From Leisingera daeponensis DSM 23529 (GTDB lineage Bacteria > Pseudomonadota > Alphaproteobacteria > Rhodobacterales > Rhodobacteraceae): a DNA stretch of 64,000 nt. Both the position numbers and the translations under genes were made by a program. Location of the stretch: contig NZ_KI421500.1 in NCBI RefSeq assembly GCF_000473145.1, positions 3,735,583 to 3,799,582 on the forward strand, written 5' to 3'. Below, in pieces: positions 8,759 to 16,530 of the stretch; the stretch's first letter is position 1, and each line of letters opens with the position of its first letter. The notes under the pieces were generated by a model. That model made no database searches. It saw nothing but the letters and a program-made list of their open reading frames with translations, and was not told the origin of the DNA.

Positions 8759-8890
8759 GGAAGGTCCAGCGCAACCTTCGCCTTGAACTCTGGCGCGTGC
8801 TGCTTGCGTTTTGACATCTCTGATCTTCTTCTCGTCGAAGATCAGCAGACTGCAAATCGCAGCTTATGTCAGTGTCCGAATTTCCAGGGG
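8759..8890 (-). mobile_element. IS3-family element remnant, inverted copy of the one at 4026
   Basis: On the minus strand, CGGACACTGACATAAGCTGC begins near 8879, followed by a ribosome-binding site (GAGAAGAAGA) and an ATG (complement of 8815-8817) that opens MSKRKQHAPEFKAKVAL, the standard IS3-family OrfA start. Identity to an OrfA is lost after about 18 codons. Together with the plus-strand copy at 4026-4128 it brackets the kinase-regulator-esterase-C45 block in inverted orientation. Both copies are far too short to be active. Confidence 0.75.
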
Positions 8891-9135
8891 TGGCTCAGTG
8901 TAAATCAGCATTGCGAATCCTTCATTTTCAATCTCCACATGATCCTTGGTAAAGAAAGTCCGCCCAGTGCCGCCGGCCAGCGTCCGCAAGCAGCCTTTTT
9001 CACATGTCTCAAAAATTGGATCGCTGTGCTCCACTGCGTTGTCATCGTCAACAGTGCCCTTGATGCTGATCCGGCTGCGCCGGCAGCGTCTAGGCCGCCT
9101 TGCCGGGCTGTGCCTGCTGGCGGGAGTTGCGATTC

Positions 9136-10959
9136 ATGTCTGGAGGGCGCGAGGGTGTGGGGAGCAGAGCGGTGTTGATAGATCCGGGCAGTTACGCTCC
9201 GGCGCTGGCGCTAGGGCTGACGGTGGTGGTTTTTGCGGCCTTTGCCAGCGAGCGGCGGCCTGCGGATCTGGTGGCCTTTACCGGTGCCTGCGCCGCGCTG
9301 GCGCTGGGGCTGGTGACCACAGAGGATGTGTTGGCGGCGCTGTCCAATCCGGCACCTGCAACCATCGGCGTGATGTTCATTCTCAGCGCCGCGCTGGTTC
9401 GGACCGGAGTGCTGGAAGGGCTGACCAGCTTCATGGCGCGGATGGCGAAACGCCATGCCGTCCTGGCGCTGGCAGCATTCTTTGCCACGGCGGCGGCGGC
9501 CTCGGCGGTGCTGAACAACACGCCGGTGGTGATGGTGCTGATCCCGGTTGCTATCGGCCTCGCCCGGCAGGCCGGCACGGTCCCGTCCAAGCTGCTGATC
9601 CCCTTGTCCTATTCGGTGATCCTGGGAGGTACCGTCACGATGATCGGCACCTCCACCAACCTTTTGGTGGACGGAGTCGCCCGCGGCTTGGGGATGGCGC
9701 CGTTCGGGCTGTTCGAGATTGCGCCGCTGGGGCTGGCGGTCGCATTGGCAGGGGGCGGGTTCCTGACCTTGGCCGGCCGGCATCTGCTTCCGGAGCGGGT
9801 AACGGTCACTGCCCAGATGGCTGAGCGGGAGGCCAAAAGCTGGCTGGTGGATGTCTTCATCCCAGCGGGCTCGCCGCTGATTGGCGCACCGCCGCTTACG
9901 GCGCTGGAACTGACACGGGGCGGTACGCGCGTGATAGACGTGGTGCGCGGCGATGCGTCACTGCGCCGGGAGCTGACGGCGGTACGGCTGGAGGCCGGGG
10001 ATATTGTGGTGCTGAAGGCCCGAGACAGCGCACTGATGGCTTTCAGCGAAGGAACCGCGCGGGGAGCCGGGATCCCGGACTTAGAGAGCGGCCGCACCCG
10101 TTTGTCACAGACTGCTGAACTGCTGGTGGGGCCGGGGTCAAGGGCCGTGGGCCGCACGCTGGGACGGCTGCGCTGGCGGCGGCGGTTCGGGATCTATCCC
10201 TTGGCGCTGCACCGCAAAGGAGCCTCTGCCGGGGAGCGTCTGGAAAACACCGTGCTGCGTGCCGGGGACACGCTGCTGGTGGAGGGATCGCTTGCCGACA
10301 TCCAGCGGCTGGCTCTGGAGCAAGGCCTGGTGAGGCTGGAGCAGCGGCAGGCCCGCGCCTTCCGGCACCGCAGGGCTCCGCTGGCAGTGGCGATCCTGCT
10401 GGGTGTCGTGGTGCTGGCCGGGTTCAATGTTGCACCGATCCTGGCGCTGGCGCTGATCGGAGCGGCACTGGTGATGCTGACAGGCTGCATCGAGCCGGAC
10501 GAGGCGTTTCCGGCGGTGGACGGCCGTCTGCTGATCCTGATTGTTTCGATGCTTGTGATCGGCCGGGCACTGGACCGCAGCGGCGCCGTCGAGCTGATTG
10601 TCGGCGCGCTGAAACCGTTGATGGCCTTGGCAGGGCCATGGGCGGCGCTGGCCATTGTCTATGCCGTAACCTCGGTGCTGACCGAAGTTCTGACCAACAG
10701 CGCGGTGGCGGTGATCATGACGCCGCTGGCCGCGGGGCTTGCGGCAGCCCTGGGGGTGGACCCGCGTCCCTTTGCCGTGGCGGTGATGTTTGCTGCCTCC
10801 GCCAGTTTCGCTACCCCGATCGGTTATCAGACAAACACTCTGGTCTATGGAGCAGGCGGGTACAAGTTCGCGGATTTCCTGCGCATCGGGGTGCCGATGA
10901 ACCTGATCACAGGGGCGGTTACTGTGCTCTTGATTCCGCTGTTTTGGCCGCTGGTTTGA
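9136..10959 (+). CDS. SLC13-family (divalent anion/sodium symporter-like) permease with two TrkA-C domains
   Basis: About 607 residues from the ATG at 9136 (a GTG at 9172 and a TTG at 9100 are alternatives; 9136 and 9172 both have GGGAG upstream). An N-terminal bundle of hydrophobic helices carries VLNNTPVVMVLIPV and GGTVTMIGTSTNLLVDG, the signature of the SLC13/ArsB-like (YfbS, CitT) ion transporter superfamily. Two RCK/TrkA-C ligand-binding domains follow in the middle (about 225-400; each contains GDTLLV- or GDIVVL-type text). The second half repeats the motif as NSAVAVIMTPLA and SFATPIGYQTNTLVYG. Likely substrates in this architecture are sulfate or dicarboxylates; the sequence does not decide between them. 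Confidence 0.88.
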   Translation: MSGGREGVGSRAVLIDPGSYAPALALGLTVVVFAAFASERRPADLVAFTGACAALALGLVTTEDVLAALSNPAPATIGVMFILSAALVRTGVLEGLTSFMARMAKRHAVLALAAFFATAAAASAVLNNTPVVMVLIPVAIGLARQAGTVPSKLLIPLSYSVILGGTVTMIGTSTNLLVDGVARGLGMAPFGLFEIAPLGLAVALAGGGFLTLAGRHLLPERVTVTAQMAEREAKSWLVDVFIPAGSPLIGAPPLTALELTRGGTRVIDVVRGDASLRRELTAVRLEAGDIVVLKARDSALMAFSEGTARGAGIPDLESGRTRLSQTAELLVGPGSRAVGRTLGRLRWRRRFGIYPLALHRKGASAGERLENTVLRAGDTLLVEGSLADIQRLALEQGLVRLEQRQARAFRHRRAPLAVAILLGVVVLAGFNVAPILALALIGAALVMLTGCIEPDEAFPAVDGRLLILIVSMLVIGRALDRSGAVELIVGALKPLMALAGPWAALAIVYAVTSVLTEVLTNSAVAVIMTPLAAGLAAALGVDPRPFAVAVMFAASASFATPIGYQTNTLVYGAGGYKFADFLRIGVPMNLITGAVTVLLIPLFWPLV

Positions 10960-11090
10960 GCCTGGGGGACTGCAATGGGGGCGTGAAAAGCGGCGGGTTT
11001 GCGGAAGTTAGGCAAGTGGCTGGATCCACTTCGTTAAATAATTTCTCCTTTCCCTTGCCTTCACCTCAAACCGCTCTCATTTCAGCAAAA

Positions 11091-11111
11091 GGCAGCCCAT
11101 GGCGGGCTGCC
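11091..11111 (+). terminator. hairpin terminator after the permease
   Basis: GGCAGCCC (11091-11098) pairs perfectly with GGGCTGCC (11104-11111) across a 5-base loop, preceded by AAAA and followed by GGGTTTCT. It sits between the permease stop (10959) and the EF-hand gene, so it should end the permease transcript, though its U-run is weak. Confidence 0.55.
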
Positions 11112-11132
11112 GGGTTTCTGATGGAGAAACAC

Positions 11133-11381
11133 ATGGGCAGAGTGGCTTTCGGCGCTCTTCTCGCGGCCCTGTCGGCAGTTCCGGCCAATACAATGAGTGC
11201 CGGAATTGATACCGACGGCGACGGCAAGGCGTCCTTGGAGGAACTGCAGGCTGTCTATCCCGGCGTGACCAGCCAACTGTTTGCAGAAATCGATGCAGAC
11301 TCGGATGGTTTCGTGGACGACGAAGAGATGGCGGATGCAGTCGCAACCGGGGTTCTGGAAGACCCGGTGACAGAGTTGTAA
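11133..11381 (+). CDS. exported EF-hand calcium-binding protein
   Basis: 82 residues from the ATG at 11133, chosen over 11121 because GGAGAAA lies 5-9 bases before it. A signal peptide (MGRVAFGALLAALSAVPANT) is followed by two EF-hand loops, DTDGDGKASLEE and DADSDGFVDDEE, each with Asp at positions 1, 3 and 5 and Glu at 12. Probably a periplasmic calcium-binding protein. It stands alone between a terminator and the CBS gene. Small EF-hand proteins of this size are common in Roseobacter genomes; their partners are unknown. Confidence 0.75.
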   Translation: MGRVAFGALLAALSAVPANTMSAGIDTDGDGKASLEELQAVYPGVTSQLFAEIDADSDGFVDDEEMADAVATGVLEDPVTEL

Positions 11382-11448
11382 ATGCAGGAGCGGAAGCGTT
11401 CCTGGAGAGTGTTCCGGCTGAACCCTTGTTTAGTAAAGGGGGATAACC

Positions 11449-11916
11449 ATGACAATCCGCAGACTGCTTGATGAACTGGAAACGGATATCCAGTGGATCG
11501 CTCCGGTCTCGCCCATGGATGTGGCCATCGCCTTGCTGGCGCAGGAGGGAACATCAGCGCTGCTGGTGTCCTCGGACAAGCGGTCGATGGCGGGCATTCT
11601 GACCAGCAGCGATATCGTGCGTTATCTTGAGGCCCACCAGAAGCTGCCCAGTCATTTGCGGGTGCGGAGCGTGATGACGCATCCCGTCATTTCCTGCGAT
11701 GTCCGCAAATCCGTTCAGAGGCTGGAATGGCTGATGTCCAAGCACAATGTGCGCCATGTTCCAGTTACCGATGAAGGGGAACCGGTTGCGGTGATCAGCA
11801 TTCTGGACGTCACCCGCTACCGGCTGCTGACTGCGGAGCAAGAGGCTTCTGAACTTCAAGACTATGTTGCTGGAGCATCCTGGCGGTCCAGACCGCGCCC
11901 GCACCGGCGGAACTGA
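11449..11916 (+). CDS. CBS-domain pair protein
   Basis: 155 residues made of two CBS domains (about 8-65 and 75-130). Visible blocks are ALLVSSDKRSMAGILTSSDIVRYLE in the first and VRSVMTHPVISCDV plus HVPVTDEGEPVAVISILDVTRY in the second. Such stand-alone Bateman modules bind adenine nucleotides and tune a partner enzyme or channel. The start has a good GGGGGA site. The last 25 residues are basic and unlike the family. No obvious partner adjoins; the nearby SLC13 permease is a conceivable but unproven target. Confidence 0.8.
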   Translation: MTIRRLLDELETDIQWIAPVSPMDVAIALLAQEGTSALLVSSDKRSMAGILTSSDIVRYLEAHQKLPSHLRVRSVMTHPVISCDVRKSVQRLEWLMSKHNVRHVPVTDEGEPVAVISILDVTRYRLLTAEQEASELQDYVAGASWRSRPRPHRRN

Positions 11917-11967
11917 AGAGGATCGCAACCGCGCCCGCCTGGCGTGGCGCATCTGAGGACGACGCAT

Positions 11968-12255
11968 ATGGTTTTGACAGGCCATACCCTACTGGCAGCC
12001 GCCGCACAGGCAGCACATGATCTGGCGGGGAAGCTTCTGCGCCTGTTCCCGCGGCCCGGTTCACGCATTGCTTTGCGCCAAGGGGGTACACCGCCGCCGC
12101 GTCCGGAAACCGTGCTGGAAGATGGCTGGGAACCCGCGGAAGCGCTGCAGCGGGAAGCGACGGTGCGGCGGCATCTGCCACCCGACTGCGAGGCCGGCGA
12201 AGCTGAGATCAGCAATACGCCGGGACGCTATGGCGGCGGCCGGTACCGCGGCTGA
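11968..12255 (+). CDS. possible small hypothetical protein
   Basis: 95 residues from the ATG at 11968 (GAGGA about 9 bases upstream): MVLTGHTLLAAAAQAAHDLA, then a Pro/Arg-rich region and a Gly-rich end. It fits the gap between the CBS gene and the convergent minus-strand fusion gene. The first 20 residues could form a hydrophobic helix. No family recognised, and the low-complexity tail argues for caution. Confidence 0.35.
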   Translation: MVLTGHTLLAAAAQAAHDLAGKLLRLFPRPGSRIALRQGGTPPPRPETVLEDGWEPAEALQREATVRRHLPPDCEAGEAEISNTPGRYGGGRYRG

Positions 12256-12288
12256 ACCGCCAGCAGAAGAACCTCACGCGGCTTCCTT

Positions 12289-14541
12289 TCAGTGGTCCAG
12301 AGTTCTCTCGTAGACCGCTTTGCCGTCGCCGTCGCGATAGAAATCTGGAAACTCGGCGCGCAGCACATAACCCATCCGTTCATAGAACCGGCGGGTTTCC
12401 GCGTAGGGCGGGCTGCTGGAGGTGTCGATGTAAACCTTACGGCCTTGTGCCTGGCGGATCACGGTCTCGGCCCGCTGCATCAGCAGCCGGCCCAGGCCGG
12501 TGCCTTGATGGTGCGGGGCTACCGCAATCCAGTAGAGATCCCAGCTGTGATCGCTGCCCGGTACCGGACCGAAACAGGCGTAGCCGAGCAGTTCGGTGCC
12601 GCATTCGGCCAGCAGGAAATGGTAGCCGGACGCGGCTCCGTTGCTGAGCCGCTCCTCTGCCAGTTCACCGGCGATTTCGATTTCCGCGTTGGAGAATTTA
12701 CCGGTTTCCGCAACCAGCTGTGTGATCCGGGCCGCGTCGCCGCCGCGCAGGGTCTTGCGCCATCGGCGCTTCGGAGACGGGGCCGGGCGGGGCGGAACCT
12801 GCGGTTTCCGGCGCTGCATGATCCCCTCGGCCAGTCCGGTAAAGAAGGCTGCGGCGTTGTCGCCGAGGGTGCGCACCAGGTATCCGCCTTCCTGCACCAC
12901 AAGAATAGGAAACGGCTGCCGGCCGATGCAGGCGCCGGCTTGGCGGAAATCCTGCGGTCTCAGCTTCCAGGTGCCGGTCGGGTCGCCGCGGCCGGTGTCG
13001 AAGCCGAGGCAGAGGACCAGAAAGCCTGGATCATGTTCCGCGACCCGCGCCAATGCCTTTTGCAACGCGGTGTGGAAGTTCTCGGGCGTTGCCTGTTCGG
13101 CCAGAGGCAGGTTGAGGTTGTACCCGGCGCCGGCATGTTGCCCGGTTTCATCGCGGAAGCCGGTGAAATAGGGGTAAGCAAATCTGGGATCGCCGTGAAT
13201 GGAGACCGTCAGCACGTCGGCGCGGCTGTAGAAAATATCCTGCTGGCCGTTTCCGTGGTGGTAGTCAATGTCGAGCATCGCGACCCGCCCGTGCTGGGAC
13301 AGGAAGTTGGCGGCAATAGCGGCATTAGAGAGGTAACAGAAACCGCCAAAGGTCTTTTGTTCGGCGTGGTGGCCGGGCGGGCGGACCAGTGCATAGGCTG
13401 CCGGGGCGCCGTTCAGTACCTCCTCCGCAGCGGTGAGCGTGCAATCCACTGCCCGCCGGGCAGCGGGCCAGGCGTTGCGGTTGATCGGGGTGAAAGTGTC
13501 GATACACCAGTAACCTGCGAGCACAGAACGCTCACGCGGGCGGCGGGCGGGATTGCGGACCGGGAACACGTAGGGGTAGACCGAGCCTTTTTCTGGCGCA
13601 TCGGCACAGGCGCTGCGCAGGTAGTCCACCAGCTTGGGATCATGTACCGCCTTGATCCAGCGGTCCGGGAAGTGCCGCGGCGGTAGTTGAGCGAACAGGC
13701 CTGTGGCCTCCAGCGCGCCGGCAATGGCGGCGATCCGCACAGGGCTTTCCACATAGCCGCGGGTGTGGACGTGGTGAATGTCATGCCGGTCGTTGACGAC
13801 CATCGGGAATTGCAGCCCGGACGGCGGCGGCAGGCTGACCGCGCGGACGGCATAGCGCGGCGGGCGCAACCCGTAGCCTCCCGGCGTGACGGATGCGACG
13901 ACCTGCCGGACGTATTCCGGCGGGCAGAGGTCCGAGTATTTCCGTTCCAAGATGGCGCGGAAGATCTCTTTGAGCCGTTCCGCCGGCGGCAGGTCAAACT
14001 GGCCCAGGCCATCGAACACCAGATGCGGCATATCCGTGTCCTCGGGCGAGAGCGGCAGCTCATAGCCGGTGCCGGTGATGGGCCGGGCACCGTAGCGTTC
14101 GTAGAATTTGAGCCGGGCCGCGTTCTGGGTCAGGTTGGTGCTGTCTTGAACGTTCTTCGGATCATCGGGCAGGCACTCGAAGTAGAGACCCTGCGCCCCC
14201 AGCGAAACCGCCTCCTGCCGGATCCGCTGATAGAGCGCACCGCCGGTTCCGGAGCCTGAGGTCTCTCCCGGGGTGGCTGCGAGGATGTCGAGGAACGCAA
14301 AATCCAGCTCCGGGTCGAACAGCAGAAGGGCCGTGCCGCGCACGTCGCCGCGCCCGTTTTCCGCTACGAAAAGCGACGGGATGAACCGTTTGGCGAACGG
14401 GTTATTGAGATGCTCCGGCAGCGCGTCGATATCGGCGGACCGTTTGCCCGGAAACTGGGCGCGCAAGATCGCCAAGGCCTTGCCAATTGCGGTCTGGCTG
14501 GCGGGGGCGTGGGCATCAGCAATCTTGCGGATGCGGAACAT
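12289..14541 (-). CDS. GNAT acetyltransferase - histone deacetylase-like amidohydrolase - GNAT acetyltransferase fusion
   Basis: 750 residues in three parts. The N-terminal GNAT-like domain (about 1-165) shows the acetyl-CoA loop region SGSGTGGALYQRIR and the C-terminal strand FYERYGARP. The middle (about 235-590) is a class II histone-deacetylase/acetylpolyamine-amidohydrolase domain with RPPGHHAE (about 384), the zinc-ligand stretch DIDYHHGNGQQD, SIHGDPRFAYPY and VVQEGGYL. The C-terminal GNAT domain (about 605-750) has IAVAPHHQGTGLGRLLM and FYERMGYVLR. One polypeptide thus could both add and remove acetyl groups on an amine. It is last in the kamA operon, overlapping the upstream ATP-grasp gene by 26 bases. 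The lysine aminomutase context suggests the amine is beta-lysine or a conjugate of it; that is inference. Confidence 0.88.
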   Translation of the reverse strand: MFRIRKIADAHAPASQTAIGKALAILRAQFPGKRSADIDALPEHLNNPFAKRFIPSLFVAENGRGDVRGTALLLFDPELDFAFLDILAATPGETSGSGTGGALYQRIRQEAVSLGAQGLYFECLPDDPKNVQDSTNLTQNAARLKFYERYGARPITGTGYELPLSPEDTDMPHLVFDGLGQFDLPPAERLKEIFRAILERKYSDLCPPEYVRQVVASVTPGGYGLRPPRYAVRAVSLPPPSGLQFPMVVNDRHDIHHVHTRGYVESPVRIAAIAGALEATGLFAQLPPRHFPDRWIKAVHDPKLVDYLRSACADAPEKGSVYPYVFPVRNPARRPRERSVLAGYWCIDTFTPINRNAWPAARRAVDCTLTAAEEVLNGAPAAYALVRPPGHHAEQKTFGGFCYLSNAAIAANFLSQHGRVAMLDIDYHHGNGQQDIFYSRADVLTVSIHGDPRFAYPYFTGFRDETGQHAGAGYNLNLPLAEQATPENFHTALQKALARVAEHDPGFLVLCLGFDTGRGDPTGTWKLRPQDFRQAGACIGRQPFPILVVQEGGYLVRTLGDNAAAFFTGLAEGIMQRRKPQVPPRPAPSPKRRWRKTLRGGDAARITQLVAETGKFSNAEIEIAGELAEERLSNGAASGYHFLLAECGTELLGYACFGPVPGSDHSWDLYWIAVAPHHQGTGLGRLLMQRAETVIRQAQGRKVYIDTSSSPPYAETRRFYERMGYVLRAEFPDFYRDGDGKAVYERTLDH

Positions 14542-15523
14542 GGCGCGGGTCCTTGTCTGCTGCGGCGAGGGGGAGCGCTGCGAGATGCGCGATCAGGGCG
14601 TCATAGCCCATTCCGGCCTGTTCAGCGGCGGCGGCGAAGCCGGCATCCGGCGCCAGGCAGGGGTTGGTGTTCACCTCAAGAATCCAGGGGCGGCCGCCCT
14701 CATCGACGCGGAAATCCACACGTGCATAGCCGGAGAGACCGAAGACCTGCCAGATGCGCTGGGCGAGTTCTGCGAGTCTGGACAGCAGAGCACTGTCTCT
14801 GTCTGGGAAGGTGAAACGCCTGGGCGTGTGATGGTAGCTGTGCGCGGTGTCATCCCATTTGGCGGCGTAATCGACGATGCGGGGGGCGCCGGGTTCGAAG
14901 TCTTCGAACAGGATTTCGGCGGGCGGCAGCACCCTGACGCCCGTGCCGCATTCCAGCAGCGAGAGGTTGAATTCCCGCCCCTCAATGTATTCTTCAGCAA
15001 AGAAGGTTCCGCCGTAACGGGTCTGGCGGCGGGTGATTTCCTCCGCCGCTTGGCTGCCCGGCACAACCGACTGCGGATCCATTCCGAGCGACGCATGTTC
15101 CGTGAGGGATTTGACGATCACCCGTCCAAGCAGCACAAGCGCAGGGCCGGATTGCGGCCAGGCCGGTGTCGGCAGGCCATGCAGGGCCATTAGGCGCTTC
15201 TGCGCGGTTTTGCTGAGGGCAGCCAGCTGCGCTGCGGCGGAACAACCGGTATAGGGAATACCCTCTTCTTCCAGCAGCGGCAGCACCTCGGCTGCGCGCT
15301 GCATGTCGCGGTCGATCGCTTCCACCATGTTGAAAACCAGCCCGGGGCGGTCTTTTTTCGCCCAAGGCAGGGTGACAGGGCTGCCTGAAACATGCGCGAT
15401 CCGGGCGTCAAACCCTTGCCGGTTCAATAAGGCGCAGATGACCTCCGCGGTCTCACGGGTATCGCGTTCGTCGGGATCGTCTCCGCTCGCCCCGTGCAGA
15501 ACGACTATGGAAAGCGGTTTCAT
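14516..15523 (-). CDS. ATP-grasp ligase, D-Ala-D-Ala ligase-like (second copy)
   Basis: 335 residues from the ATG whose last bases form ATGA with the stop of the upstream ATP-grasp gene (classical 4-base coupling); the longer GTG start at 15535 is less likely. N-terminal Rossmann-like part MKPLSIVVLHGASGDDPDERD, VFNMVEAID, then GIPYTGCSAAAQ as in Ddl, and the C-terminal ATP-grasp core with AEEYIEGREFNLSLLE, ARVDFRV and ILEVNTNPCLAP (metal-binding Glu and Asn). The region that normally reads KP-x-x-GSS in Ddl is replaced by VKSLTEHASLGMD. It should make a carboxylate-amine bond using ATP. It is only distantly similar to its neighbour, so it is not a recent duplicate and probably has a different substrate. 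Confidence 0.85.
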   Translation of the reverse strand: MKPLSIVVLHGASGDDPDERDTRETAEVICALLNRQGFDARIAHVSGSPVTLPWAKKDRPGLVFNMVEAIDRDMQRAAEVLPLLEEEGIPYTGCSAAAQLAALSKTAQKRLMALHGLPTPAWPQSGPALVLLGRVIVKSLTEHASLGMDPQSVVPGSQAAEEITRRQTRYGGTFFAEEYIEGREFNLSLLECGTGVRVLPPAEILFEDFEPGAPRIVDYAAKWDDTAHSYHHTPRRFTFPDRDSALLSRLAELAQRIWQVFGLSGYARVDFRVDEGGRPWILEVNTNPCLAPDAGFAAAAEQAGMGYDALIAHLAALPLAAADKDPRHVPHPQDC

Positions 15524-16530
15524 AGCGCTGCGCACAAATTCTCTGCGCTTTCCGTCAGCCCGCAGCGGCGGACAGCGGCATCCAGAATGCCGCCGATCAG
15601 CCCGTGGTAATCAAGCCCGGCCTTGGCCGACAGGATCGGCAGGTCGGAATGGCTGGGATGCAGGCCGGGAAGGGTGTTCACCTCTAAGAAGTTCGGGATG
15701 CCGGCAGCATCGGATCGCAGGTCGATCCGCGCAGCGTCGCGGCAGCCTAGCGCGTGGTAGGCGGCTAGTGCGGCGGCGCCGGCGGCGCGCGCTTCCGCGT
15801 CATCAGCAAGCCGGTAGATCACACGGGTTTCCCATTGCTGCTTGTTCTGGAAGCTGTAGATTTCGGCTTCGGCTGTATCGAGCAGCAGGATTTCCATCAC
15901 CGCGATCACCCGCGCATCTGCCCCGTTGCCGAGAATGCCGACGGTGAATTCGCGCCCGGGCAGGAAACTCTCAGCCAGAACCGGCTGGCGGAAGCGCTGG
16001 CGCAAGGAGCGGGCAGCGGCAGCGGCTTGGTCCGCGCCGTTCGCCTTGGAGGCATGCTCGCAGCCCTTGCCGGTGCCTTCGGCCAGCGGTTTCAGAAAGA
16101 TCGGGAACGGCAGGTCCAGTCCGCTATCGTCCGCCGGAGTCTCCAGCACCGCAAAGGGGGCAGTCGGGATGCCCGCATCACGCACAACTCGCTTGGCCAT
16201 CGCCTTGTCCAGCCCCAGCGCCTGGGTCAGCGGGTCGGAAAAGGAATAGGGGATACCGAAGGCTTCCAGCAGGGCAGGGACCTGCGCTTCGCGGGCGCGG
16301 CCCTGCAGCCCCTCGGCGATATTGAAGACCAGATCCCAGCGGTCGCCTGCCGCCAGCCGCTGCGCCAGGATACGGACATGGCCGATCCGTTGTGTTTGGT
16401 GGCCCCGCGCATGCAGGGCGTTTTCGATGGCGGCAATGGTTTCCGGGCTGTCGAACTCGGCCATCGCCTCATCGCTGAGGCCGCTGCCCCGGTGGTCGTC
16501 GCGCAGGTCGTATGTCAGGCCGATCAGCAT
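15520..16530 (-). CDS. ATP-grasp ligase, D-Ala-D-Ala ligase-like (first copy)
   Basis: 336 residues. Starts MLIGLTYDLRDDHRGSG; then WDLVFNIAEGLQGRAREAQ (the Ddl substrate-binding N-lobe), GIPYSFSDPLTQALGLDKAMAK, FPIFLKPLAEGTGKG (the ATP-binding lysine and glycine loop), AESFLPGREFTVGILG, and the catalytic end ARIDLRSD plus NFLEVNTLPGLHPSHSDLP. All ATP-grasp metal and ATP ligands seem present, so the enzyme should be active. True ddl genes sit in the cell-division cluster; this one is next to a lysine aminomutase, so it more likely joins a (beta-)amino acid to another acid. It overlaps kamA by 7 bases upstream and the second ligase by 4 downstream. Confidence 0.87.
   Translation of the reverse strand: MLIGLTYDLRDDHRGSGLSDEAMAEFDSPETIAAIENALHARGHQTQRIGHVRILAQRLAAGDRWDLVFNIAEGLQGRAREAQVPALLEAFGIPYSFSDPLTQALGLDKAMAKRVVRDAGIPTAPFAVLETPADDSGLDLPFPIFLKPLAEGTGKGCEHASKANGADQAAAAARSLRQRFRQPVLAESFLPGREFTVGILGNGADARVIAVMEILLLDTAEAEIYSFQNKQQWETRVIYRLADDAEARAAGAAALAAYHALGCRDAARIDLRSDAAGIPNFLEVNTLPGLHPSHSDLPILSAKAGLDYHGLIGGILDAAVRRCGLTESAENLCAAL

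Noticed and set aside
12292..13686. 464-codon plus-strand frame opposite the GNAT-deacetylase fusion
   Set aside because: A shadow of the high-GC minus-strand gene; the minus strand carries the catalytic motifs.
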